Of a DNA stretch of 16,820 nucleotides, positions 5,510-12,991 are shown piece by piece (within the stretch, counting starts at the first letter, position 1; the number at the start of each line of letters is the position of its first letter). The notes under the pieces are model-generated. The model worked only from the letters and a program-made list of their open reading frames with translations. It did not search any database and was not told the DNA's origin. The stretch is from DSUN01 sp035527715 (GTDB lineage Bacteria; Planctomycetota; PUPC01; DSUN01), in assembly GCA_035527715.1 (NCBI GenBank), contig DATKZY010000139.1, positions 1 through 16,820 of the forward strand, in the 5' to 3' direction. Position numbers and translations under genes: made by a program.

Positions 5510-7521
5510 ACCGGCGGACGGGCGCACAATTGGCGATTCTGCTCCTGGCGGCGCTGGGCGCCCTGCCCTCGGCCACCCAGGCGCGCGACCAGGGGCCGCC
5601 CGTGCAGTGGCTGGCGTTTGGCGACATCGGCGCGACCCTCGAGTTGCAGTACGAGGCCGAGGAGCGCGACCTGCGGTCGAAGGAAGGCGGAACCATCGTG
5701 TTCTTCCGCGACGAACGCTTCCACGAGATTCTCACGCTGGACACCAGGGGCTATGTGTACCACCCGCGCTTCCTCGACTTCCGCGCCTCGATCGGCGTGG
5801 AACTCGAGCAGGCGGACGTGACGGTGAACCAGCCGGACGGCAACTCGCGGACCAATGACCACTTCACCTCGCCCCAGTACTCGATCTCCGGCGTCTTCTT
5901 CCGCGACCACCCGGTGTCGCTGAGCTTCGGCGCCGAACGCTATCATCGCACCGACACGCGGAACTTCGGCGACCTGTACACCCTGGACGCGGAGAACCAG
6001 CGCGCAACCCTCAGCTTCAAGGGCGATACGATGCCCGCCGAAGTGTTCTTCGAGCACTCGAAGCGCGACGAGCGCCAGAGCGGCCTGGGCGAGAGCCGCA
6101 TCACGGACGAGACCCGCTACGGGTTCGGCATCACCCGCTTCGACGGGCCCTCGACCTCCCACGCCCAGTACGAACACCACGACAACCTCGAGGACGTGCT
6201 CACCCCCAACACCTTCACCCCCGAGTACACCTTCGAGCGCCACGTGGACACGGTGACGCTGGACAACAACCTGCGGTTCGGCAGCGAGCGCCGAAGCTTC
6301 CTCGACTCGCGGTTCAGCCACTCGGACGAGACCGGCTCGTTCACCAGCACGCGGACCAGCCTGGGCGAGGGCCTGCACCTCCAGCACTTCAAGGAACTGT
6401 GGTCCGACTACGGCATCGCCTGGTCCCGCGACACCTTCGCGCAGAACACGTCGAGCAGCGTGGTGGGCCGGGCCGCCCTGTCGCACCAGCTCTTCGAGAG
6501 CCTGCTCAGCCGCCTGTCGTTCCGCGGCGAGCAGTGGCGCTTCGAGCAGTCGCAGCGCGACCGCTATGGCGCCGACCTCGACTTCAACTACCGCAAGAAG
6601 ATCCCCCGCGGCATGCTCTTCCTCGACTTCGGCGGCGGGCAGGACTTCACGACCGAGCGCGGCAGCGGCACGCAGCGCCAGGTGTTCGACGAGAGCCACG
6701 TCCTCGCCGACCTGAGCACCACGTTCCTCGACAATCCCGACGTCGTGGACGGCTCGGTCCTCGTGACCGCGGCGAACAACATCACGGTGTACATCCTCGG
6801 CGTGGACTACGAGCTGGTGCCGGCGGGCCGCCTCACCCAGATTCGGCGCATCGTCACCGGCACGATCCCCGACGGCGCGACCGTGCTGGTGGACTACGCC
6901 TATGCGATTTCGGGGCCGATGAAGTACACCACGCGGCGCTGGCACGGCGGCGTGCGCCTCGACCTCTTCGACCACCTCCTCGCCCTCTACGCACGACGCT
7001 ACTCCTCGACCAACACCGTCACCTCGGGCGTGGACGACGGGCGGCTCGAGGACCTGGTGGACACGTTCTATGGGGCCACGCTCACGCTGGGACCGGTCCT
7101 GGTCACCGCGGAGCACAACATCCACGACAGCACCCTGGTGCCCTACGTGTCGGACTATGTGACCATCAACTACCGCAAGACCTTCGCCGAGGCGCACACC
7201 GTGACGGCGGCGGCCTCGTGGCGCCGCGCCGTCTTCTCGGGAGACATCGTCGTGGACGGACGCGACACGTCCACCACCCGCACGCTGTCGGGCAGCTACC
7301 TGTTCGCGCGCCCCCTGTGGCCCTCGTTCGAGGTCACCGCCGGCATCGAGGACCAGGACGACCGCGGCACCCTCACCAAGCGCTCGTTCGCCCGCCTCGA
7401 GGCGAAGCACAAGTTCCGGGCCACCGAGTTCGCCCTCACCCTCTGGCTCAAGCACCGCGAAAGCAACACGACTCTCGAGGACGGCTCATACGTCTTCTTC
7501 TCCGTCAAGCGCAAGTTCTGA
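5506..7521 (+). CDS. Outer-membrane beta-barrel protein, putative porin of a cytochrome conduit
   Basis: The product has 671 residues. The GTG at 5506 overlaps the pentaheme stop (GTGA) and has AAGG 7 nt upstream. The open frame extends far upstream, but only from here does a signal peptide appear (hydrophobic LAILLLAALGAL, cleavage after ATQA, residue 26). The mature part has many alternating-hydrophobicity strands rich in Tyr, Phe, Arg and Asp separated by charged loops, and it ends SVKRKF with a terminal Phe, as outer-membrane barrels do. Around residues 410-470 an apparent insert (DYELVP, TQIRRIVTG, PDGATVLVDYAY) looks like a small Ig-like domain seen in some large barrels. It contains no heme motifs. 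By position beside a multiheme lipoprotein it is proposed to be the porin sheath of an outer-membrane electron conduit. Direct homology to OmbB or MtrB is not visible by eye. Confidence 0.75.
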   Translation: MNRRTGAQLAILLLAALGALPSATQARDQGPPVQWLAFGDIGATLELQYEAEERDLRSKEGGTIVFFRDERFHEILTLDTRGYVYHPRFLDFRASIGVELEQADVTVNQPDGNSRTNDHFTSPQYSISGVFFRDHPVSLSFGAERYHRTDTRNFGDLYTLDAENQRATLSFKGDTMPAEVFFEHSKRDERQSGLGESRITDETRYGFGITRFDGPSTSHAQYEHHDNLEDVLTPNTFTPEYTFERHVDTVTLDNNLRFGSERRSFLDSRFSHSDETGSFTSTRTSLGEGLHLQHFKELWSDYGIAWSRDTFAQNTSSSVVGRAALSHQLFESLLSRLSFRGEQWRFEQSQRDRYGADLDFNYRKKIPRGMLFLDFGGGQDFTTERGSGTQRQVFDESHVLADLSTTFLDNPDVVDGSVLVTAANNITVYILGVDYELVPAGRLTQIRRIVTGTIPDGATVLVDYAYAISGPMKYTTRRWHGGVRLDLFDHLLALYARRYSSTNTVTSGVDDGRLEDLVDTFYGATLTLGPVLVTAEHNIHDSTLVPYVSDYVTINYRKTFAEAHTVTAAASWRRAVFSGDIVVDGRDTSTTRTLSGSYLFARPLWPSFEVTAGIEDQDDRGTLTKRSFARLEAKHKFRATEFALTLWLKHRESNTTLEDGSYVFFSVKRKF

Positions 7522-7536
7522 TTCAGGAGCATCTCG

Positions 7537-8343
7537 ATGAGAATCCGCGTGTGGACATTCGCCTGGCTGGCCACGGCGGCTCTGGCCGCGGGCGGCGAGG
7601 CCGCCCTGCCCAAGGGCCACCCGCCCGTCAAGGGGGCCGGGAGCAAGGGTATGGAGGCGGTGCACAAGAAGCTCCGCGACCTCGAGGCCGCCTGCACCAA
7701 GGACCCCAAGGCCGTGGAGCCGCGGCTCGAGCTGGGCAACCTCTACCTCCAGTTCGGCCTCACCGAGCGCGCCGTGCGCTGGCTCGACGAGGCCGTGAAG
7801 CTCAAGCCCGACAGCACCGGCGCCCTCGTGCTGGCCGGCCACGCCCATGCGGCCCTCGCCCAGTACGACGCAGCCATCGAGCTGTGGACGAAGGCCCTCG
7901 CCCTCGACCCCAAGTCGAAGCAGCTCAAGGGCTGGCTCGCCGAGGCGAAGCAGGCCAAGGAGGTCCACACCAAGCTCGCGGCGGCCCGCGCCGGCCTGGA
8001 GAAGACGCCCGACGACGGGGCGCTCCACCTGCAGGCCGGCGAGGCGCTGGCCCGCCTCGGCGAGTGGGCGGAGGCCAGGACCCATCTGGCCAAGGCCACA
8101 GCCCTGCTGCCCAAGGATGCCGCGGCACACAGGCTCTGCGCCCTCATCCTGATGCGCCTGGGCGACATGGACAAGGCGATCATGGAACTGGAGACCTGCA
8201 CGAAGCTTGACCCGGAGAACAAGGACTATCGCCGGCTGCTCGACACGGCCCGGCAGACGCGCGACATGCACCAGAAGATTCGCGAAGGCAAGTACACTAC
8301 GCCGAAGTCGGGCGGCGCGCCGAAGGCCAAGACCGAGAAGTGA
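7537..8343 (+). CDS. Secreted TPR protein 1
   Basis: The product has 268 residues. AGGAG sits 7 nt before the ATG, 15 nt after the barrel stop. The Sec signal peptide is MRIRVWTFAWLATAALAAGG. From about residue 45 on there are tetratricopeptide-like helix pairs: LELGNLYLQFGLTERAVRWL, then LAGHAHAALAQYDAAIELW, and further repeats near residues 165-185 and 200-220, usually closed by a KLKPDS / ALDPKS / KLDPEN turn. The tail is Lys/Pro-rich (TPKSGGAPKAKTEK). No catalytic residues are seen. It closes block 2, so a periplasmic assembly or chaperone role for the neighbouring barrel and cytochromes is inferred. Confidence 0.8.
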   Translation: MRIRVWTFAWLATAALAAGGEAALPKGHPPVKGAGSKGMEAVHKKLRDLEAACTKDPKAVEPRLELGNLYLQFGLTERAVRWLDEAVKLKPDSTGALVLAGHAHAALAQYDAAIELWTKALALDPKSKQLKGWLAEAKQAKEVHTKLAAARAGLEKTPDDGALHLQAGEALARLGEWAEARTHLAKATALLPKDAAAHRLCALILMRLGDMDKAIMELETCTKLDPENKDYRRLLDTARQTRDMHQKIREGKYTTPKSGGAPKAKTEK

Positions 8344-8370
8344 CGGCGCGCCCGCGCGATCTCGCACGGC

Positions 8371-8386
8371 TGGCATAGCATTTGCG
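8371..8386 (+). promoter_or_regulatory. Sigma-54 (RpoN) promoter candidate 3
   Basis: TGGCATAGCATTTGCG has GG at 8372-8373 and GC at 8384-8385, exactly 10 nt apart, and is the best consensus match of the three. It lies in the only longer gap (54 nt) between 3079 and 14858. The predicted start (about 8397) falls just before the ATG at 8398, so the transcript would have almost no leader. That lowers confidence. Confidence 0.5.
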
Positions 8387-8397
8387 GGGAAGATCGG

Positions 8398-9441
8398 ATG
8401 AAGAGACGCCCAGGAAGCGCAGTCGCGGCGGCCGCTCTCGCCCTCGCCGGGGCGCTGACCGCCGGCTGCGGGCCGAGCGCGGCTCACCTGTGGGCGCAGC
8501 CGAAGGTGGCCACGGTGTGGCCGCTGCCGCCCGCGCCGCCGCGCGTGCGCCACGAGGGCACCATCACCGCGGGCCAGGCCCTGCGATTCAGCAGGGGGCG
8601 GTTCGTGCTCCTCGATCTGTTGTTCGGGCCCCGGCGGCTCCAGCTCGTCACCCCGCACGGCGTGGCGGTGAACGAGCGGCTCGTGGCCATCGCCGACTCG
8701 GGCCGTGCCGAGCTGCACCTGGTGAGCCTGGCGGAGCGGAAGTACCGAGCGGTTACGGCTATCGGCGACGCGCGGCTCCGCTGCCCGGTCGGCGTGGCGC
8801 TCGACGGCACGGGTGGCGTGTTCGTGAGCGATTCGGTGTTGCGGCGCGTCTTCCGCGTCTCCGAGCGCGGCGGGCTGCTGGGCGAGGTCGCGGGCAAGTT
8901 CGTCCGCCCGGCGGGCCTGGCCTATGACGCCGCGCGGGGAAGGCTGTTCGTGGTGGACGCCGGGGCGCACGCGGTGCTCGTGTTCGAGCGCCAGGGCGAT
9001 GGGTTCGCGCTGGCTCGGACGCTGGGCGGCCGCGGCGAGGCGGCGGGCGGCTTCAACTTCCCCACCCACGCCGCTGTGGGCCGCGACGGGAGCCTGTATG
9101 TCACCGATTCGCTCAACCACCGCATCCAGATCTTCGACGCCGAGGGCCGCCGCGTGGGCGCCTTCGGCCGCGCGGGCGACGGCACGGGCGACTTCGCGAA
9201 GGCAAAAGGCATCGCCCTCGACTCCGAGGGGCACATTTATGTGGTAGACTCATTGTACGACGTGGTGCAGGTGTTCGACCACGAGGGCCGGCTGCTCCTC
9301 GTCTTCGGCGGCAGCGGCCGCGACGCCGCGTCGCTCTGGCTGCCCACCGGCATCTGCATTGACGAAAAGGACCGCATCTATGTCTCCGACTCCGCCAATT
9401 CCAGGGTGCAGGTCTACCAGTACCTGCGCGAGAGCGAGTAG
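8398..9441 (+). CDS. Six-bladed NHL beta-propeller lipoprotein 3
   Basis: The product has 347 residues. The ATG has GGGGA 7 nt upstream. The lipoprotein signal is ALAGALTAGC with Cys24. A stretch VWPLPPAPPRVRHEGTI parallels the segment after the signal in propellers 1 and 2. Six NHL blades follow, among them PHGVAVNERLVAIADS, PVGVALDGTGGVFVSDS, LYVTDSLNHRIQIFD, HIYVVDSLYDVVQVFD and RIYVSDSANSRVQVYQYL. This is the more regular form of the family, without the C-terminal insertion found in the other two. It heads block 3, and the following cytochrome gene starts inside its 3' end. The role is inferred as a membrane-anchored scaffold for cytochrome assembly or docking. Confidence 0.87.
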   Translation: MKRRPGSAVAAAALALAGALTAGCGPSAAHLWAQPKVATVWPLPPAPPRVRHEGTITAGQALRFSRGRFVLLDLLFGPRRLQLVTPHGVAVNERLVAIADSGRAELHLVSLAERKYRAVTAIGDARLRCPVGVALDGTGGVFVSDSVLRRVFRVSERGGLLGEVAGKFVRPAGLAYDAARGRLFVVDAGAHAVLVFERQGDGFALARTLGGRGEAAGGFNFPTHAAVGRDGSLYVTDSLNHRIQIFDAEGRRVGAFGRAGDGTGDFAKAKGIALDSEGHIYVVDSLYDVVQVFDHEGRLLLVFGGSGRDAASLWLPTGICIDEKDRIYVSDSANSRVQVYQYLRESE

Positions 9442-10111
9442 GGCGCCCGTCGTTGCGGCGTGCCTCCTCCTGGCCCTCGCCGGGAGCGCGCACGCGGCCG
9501 GCCAGCGCAGCATCGTCAACACCCCCCACAACCTCTCCGTGAGCGGCCCAGGCCCCATCAAGTCGCCCACCGAGAAGCAGATCTGCATCTTCTGCCACAC
9601 GCCGCACAACGCCGACCCCCGCGCCCCGCTGTGGAACCGCAATCTCGACTCCGCGGCGACCTACCAGATGCCCTGGAGCCCCACGCTCGAGGCCTACGGG
9701 GCGGGCGGCGCGCCCCAGCCCGACGGCGCGTCGAAGCTCTGCCTGAGCTGCCACGACGGCACCATCGCCCTCGGCGAGGTCCGCAGCCGCCCCGAGCCCA
9801 TCCCCGTCAGCGGCGACAGGCTCCAGCCCGGCCAGAAGGGCTACCTGGGCACCGACCTCTCGGGCAGCCACCCCATCTCGTTCGTCTACGATAACTCGCT
9901 CGCCGCGGCCAACAACGCCGCCGGCGACATGCCCCTGCGCCTGCCCTCCACGCTCAACGACCCCGACGTGAAGCTCGACGCCCAGGGAAAGATCCAGTGC
10001 ACCACCTGCCACGACCCGCATGGCGATGCCAACTACGTGGAGGGATTCGTTCCGCACTTCTACGTGAAGCCATCCTGGAGTGGAGTGTGCCTGACATGCC
10101 ACGACTTCTGA
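9380..10111 (+). CDS. Secreted tetraheme c-type cytochrome, paralog 3
   Basis: The product has 243 residues. The only reasonable ATG is at 9380, with AAAAGGA 8 nt upstream, placing the start 62 nt inside the propeller gene. This yields an unusually long N-terminal region of about 25 residues before the hydrophobic core (VVAACLLLALAGSAHAA). A TTG at 9359 is less likely. Heme motifs are CIFCH (69-73), CLSCH (121-125), CTTCH (207-211) and CLTCH (237-241), and the protein ends two residues after the last heme. The shared extra histidines are H50 (PHNL), the HTPH His at 76, a His in SHPI and the CHDPH His. PLWN is followed by R instead of H. The role is inferred as a surface or periplasmic electron carrier paired with propeller 3. 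Confidence 0.82.
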   Translation: MSPTPPIPGCRSTSTCARASRAPVVAACLLLALAGSAHAAGQRSIVNTPHNLSVSGPGPIKSPTEKQICIFCHTPHNADPRAPLWNRNLDSAATYQMPWSPTLEAYGAGGAPQPDGASKLCLSCHDGTIALGEVRSRPEPIPVSGDRLQPGQKGYLGTDLSGSHPISFVYDNSLAAANNAAGDMPLRLPSTLNDPDVKLDAQGKIQCTTCHDPHGDANYVEGFVPHFYVKPSWSGVCLTCHDF

Positions 10112-11181
10112 GACCTCGCACCCGCACGTGGGCCGTGGCGGCCGCAGCCGCCGGGGCCGCGCTGCTCGCCTGGGCGGGCCTCGCGCTCGCCGGCTCCTTC
10201 CGCAACGGAGCCCACGGCAACGAGTCCATGCTGCCGCGCGGCTGCGGGGCCTGCCACGCGGGCCACGGCATCCCGCGGTCGCCCATGCTCCCCGCCACCC
10301 GCAACGAGACCTGTCTCGCCTGCCACAGCACGGCGGCGGCCCGCACCGAGGCCCGCACCAAGCACCTCCTCGTCGGCGGCGACGACCTGAAGGACGTGTC
10401 GGCGGAGTTCGCCAAGGCATCGCACCACACCCTAAGCACCGATGGGCAGGCCGCCTCCAGCGGCTTCCGCAGAGTCAACGCCGCCGCGGAAGCGGGCGGC
10501 ACGGTCACGTGCTCCAACTGCCACGACGGCCACTACCTGGTCAAGGGCAACGCCCAGGAAGACATCACCCGCGTGAAGGAAATCGGGAACGCCAGGAACC
10601 AGGCCGAGCCCGAGTACCGCCTCTGCTACCGCTGCCACGGCACCACCACCGGCGTCGGCTCCCTCAACATCGAGCAGTACACCCGCCAGAGCAATCCGTC
10701 GTTCCACCCCGTCGAGGCCACCGGCCGGAACACGAGCGTCCCCAGCCTCATCAACCCCTGGACCGTGCAGAGCTACACCGCCTGCACCAGTTGCCACGGC
10801 AGCGACCAGGCCGCAGGGCCGCGAGGCCCCCACGGCTCCGCCTTCACACCCATTCTCAAGGCCAACTACAACCGCGACGACGACCAGGCGGAGAGCGCCG
10901 CGCAGTATGCCCTGTGCTACCGCTGTCACAACCGCAACATCGTCCTCAGCGAGGAACAAGGCAGCTTCCGCTACCACAAGAAGCACATGGAGAAAAGGGC
11001 CTCCTGCCGCGCCTGCCACAACAGCCACGGCAGCAAGACCTACACCCACCTGATCGACTTCGACACCTCGATCGTCTTCGCCAACAGCAACGGCGTGCGG
11101 AACTTCGTGGACAGCGGCGCCAACACCGGCGCATGCAACCTGCGGTGCCACGACAAGAACCACGTCAACCTCGGCTACTGA
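10096..11181 (+). CDS. Secreted octaheme c-type cytochrome
   Basis: The product has 361 residues. The ATG at 10096 overlaps the previous gene by 16 nt and has GGAG about 10 nt upstream. The signal peptide core is AVAAAAAGAALLAWAGLALAG (about residues 12-32). Seven CXXCH motifs are present in this order: CGACH, CLACH, CSNCH, CYRCH, CTSCH, CYRCH, CRACH. A CX3CH motif (CNLRCH) sits close to the C-terminus, followed by DKNH. Spacing is irregular, with long heme-free stretches between motifs 2-3 and 4-5, so it is not a simple repeat protein. No catalytic signature such as the Lys-ligated heme of nitrite reductases (CXXCK) is seen. An electron-transfer role in the periplasm or at the surface is inferred. 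Confidence 0.85.
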   Translation: MPRLLRPRTRTWAVAAAAAGAALLAWAGLALAGSFRNGAHGNESMLPRGCGACHAGHGIPRSPMLPATRNETCLACHSTAAARTEARTKHLLVGGDDLKDVSAEFAKASHHTLSTDGQAASSGFRRVNAAAEAGGTVTCSNCHDGHYLVKGNAQEDITRVKEIGNARNQAEPEYRLCYRCHGTTTGVGSLNIEQYTRQSNPSFHPVEATGRNTSVPSLINPWTVQSYTACTSCHGSDQAAGPRGPHGSAFTPILKANYNRDDDQAESAAQYALCYRCHNRNIVLSEEQGSFRYHKKHMEKRASCRACHNSHGSKTYTHLIDFDTSIVFANSNGVRNFVDSGANTGACNLRCHDKNHVNLGY

Positions 11182-11190
11182 GGAGTGCCC

Positions 11191-11805
11191 GTGCCCCCCG
11201 CTCGATCGCTATCGCCCTTGCTCGTGCCGTTTCTCGCGGCCGCTCTCTGCGGCGGCTGCGGCGAGGAGAAGCCTGCCCCCGCGCCGCCTTCGCGGCCCGC
11301 CAAGAGCCGCCCGCCCGCGGCACGCCCCGACCCGGCGGGCCACGCCAAGGCCCTCGCCGCCCGGGAGCACGCCCTCATCGCCCGCCTCACCGAGAAGCCC
11401 GACGACCTGGAGGCCACGCTCCAGCTCGCCAACCTCTACTACGACACCCGCCGCCCCGCCCTCGCCGTGCCCGGCTACATCGAGATCCTCAAGCACCAGC
11501 CCGACAACCCCAGCGTGCGCACCGACTTGGGCACCTGCTACCGCAACCTCGGCAAGTTCCCCGAAGCCAAGGCCGAGTACGAGCGAGTCATCCAGAAGCA
11601 CCCCGGCCACATCCAAGCGACGTACAACCTTGCCATCGTCACCGAGGAGCTGGGCGACCTGCTCCGCGCGGCCGAGCTGTGGGAGCGCGTGGCTGGCATG
11701 GCCCCGGGCACCCCGGCGGCCCGGGAGTCCCTCCGCCACGCCGCCGCCGCGCGGGCAGCCGCGGCGAAAGCCGCGCCTCCACACAAGAAGGAAGCCCCCG
11801 AATGA
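11191..11805 (+). CDS. Secreted TPR protein 2, possible lipoprotein
   Basis: The product has 204 residues from the GTG at 11191, which has AGGAG 5 nt upstream. The in-frame GTG at 11185 overlaps that ribosome site and is rejected. The N-terminus is hydrophobic and ends LCGGC (Cys23); the lipobox is imperfect because the -3 residue is Cys, so lipidation is uncertain. A Pro/Ala/Arg linker follows, then three tetratricopeptide repeats: LQLANLYYDTRRPALAV, LGTCYRNLGKFPEAKAEYER and YNLAIVTEELGDLLRAAELW. The tail is Ala/Lys/Pro-rich. It lies between two large cytochrome genes and overlaps the next one by ATGA. A role in assembling or tethering the cytochromes is inferred. Confidence 0.78.
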   Translation: MPPARSLSPLLVPFLAAALCGGCGEEKPAPAPPSRPAKSRPPAARPDPAGHAKALAAREHALIARLTEKPDDLEATLQLANLYYDTRRPALAVPGYIEILKHQPDNPSVRTDLGTCYRNLGKFPEAKAEYERVIQKHPGHIQATYNLAIVTEELGDLLRAAELWERVAGMAPGTPAARESLRHAAAARAAAAKAAPPHKKEAPE

Positions 11806-12989
11806 GCCCCGTCCCACCCGGCGCCATGCCCCGGTGTCTTGCTGCCCTCCTCCTGTGTGCCCTGGGCACGGCTCGCGCCGCCGAGGCACCCAAGACCCTC
11901 GTGCCCAAGGCATCCTGCTCCACCAAGGACTGCCACGCGGACTTCTCGAAGAAGAAGCACGTCCACGGCCCCGTCGCCGACAAGGAGTGCAAGGAATGCC
12001 ACTCCTGGAAGGACGACCTCCACAAGTTCACCCTCGCCCGCAAGGGCACGGCCCTCTGCACCGAATGCCACGACGACATTCTCGTGAAGAAGGAAGGCGC
12101 GAAGACGAAGAAGGGCGCCACCCTCCACGAGCCGATCACCGAGGACTGCGTCACCTGCCACGATCCCCACGCCAGCGACGTCAAAGGCTTCCTCGCCATG
12201 CCCCTGCTCGAGCTGTGCGCGACCTGCCACGACAAGACCGTGGCCCGGGCCAGGGGGAAGGACAAGGCGGTCCTCTCGAAGCACTCCGTCGTGCTCGAAG
12301 GCAAAGCCTGCATGACCTGCCACTCGCCCCACACCAGCAAGGTCCCCTACCTGCTGGCCAAGGCACCCAAGACCCTCTGCCTCAGTTGCCACGACAAGCC
12401 GCAGAAGGAGGACGGCCGCGACCTCGCGAACGTCAAGGAACAGATCGCCAAGAAGAAGCACGTCCACGGCCCCGTCGCCGACGAGGAGTGCACGGCCTGC
12501 CACCTGGGCCACGGCTCCGAGCAGGTGACGCTTCTCGCCCGCGCCTATCCGGCGAAATTCTACGCCCCGTTCGACCCCAAGGCATACGCCCTCTGCTTCG
12601 AGTGCCACGAGGCCGACCTGGCCACACAGGCCAAGACGGCCGACGCCACGGAGTTCCGCAACGCCGAACGCAACCTGCACTTCGCCCACGTGAACAAGCC
12701 GGTCAAGGGGCGCACATGTCGCGCCTGCCATGCGGCCCACGCGAGCGACCAGCCGTCGCAGATTCAGCCCTCGGTGCCCTTTGGCTCGGGCGGCTGGGCC
12801 ATTCCCATCCGCTTTGCGAAGACGGCCACGGGCGGCTCCTGCCAGTCGGGCTGCCACGAGCCGAAGGCCTACGACCGCAAGACGCCGGCGGACTACTCCC
12901 TGCCGCCCCCTCCGCCGCCGAAGGCGCCGGAGCCGGCGGCACCACCCAAGGCGCCCGAACCAGCGGCGTCCTCGCCGCCGACGAAGTGA
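11802..12989 (+). CDS. Undecaheme c-type cytochrome, doubled-CXXCH family
   Basis: The product has 395 residues. The ATG overlaps the preceding stop (ATGA) and has AAGGAAG 7 nt upstream. The signal peptide is about residues 1-26 (CLAALLLCALGTARA). Heme motifs in order are a CX4CH (CSTKDCH), then CKECH, CTECH, CVTCH, CATCH, CMTCH, CLSCH, CTACH, CFECH and CRACH, and a final CX3CH (CQSGCH). That is eleven candidate hemes. The KKKHVHGPVAD segment appears twice, before the CKECH and CTACH motifs, and is identical over 33 nt of DNA. The protein ends with a Pro-rich tail in which PKAPEPAA recurs. Pairs such as CVTCHDPH...LCATCH are typical of the doubled-CXXCH fold. A periplasmic electron-relay role is inferred. 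Confidence 0.86.
   Translation: MSPVPPGAMPRCLAALLLCALGTARAAEAPKTLVPKASCSTKDCHADFSKKKHVHGPVADKECKECHSWKDDLHKFTLARKGTALCTECHDDILVKKEGAKTKKGATLHEPITEDCVTCHDPHASDVKGFLAMPLLELCATCHDKTVARARGKDKAVLSKHSVVLEGKACMTCHSPHTSKVPYLLAKAPKTLCLSCHDKPQKEDGRDLANVKEQIAKKKHVHGPVADEECTACHLGHGSEQVTLLARAYPAKFYAPFDPKAYALCFECHEADLATQAKTADATEFRNAERNLHFAHVNKPVKGRTCRACHAAHASDQPSQIQPSVPFGSGGWAIPIRFAKTATGGSCQSGCHEPKAYDRKTPADYSLPPPPPPKAPEPAAPPKAPEPAASSPPTK
11949..12482 (+). repeat. 33-bp perfect direct repeats inside the undecaheme gene
   Basis: The same 33 bases occur at 11949-11981 and 12450-12482, both coding KKKHVHGPVAD. The offset is 501 nt, exactly 167 codons, so the copies are in the same frame. Confidence 0.85.
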
Positions 12990-12991
12990 CC

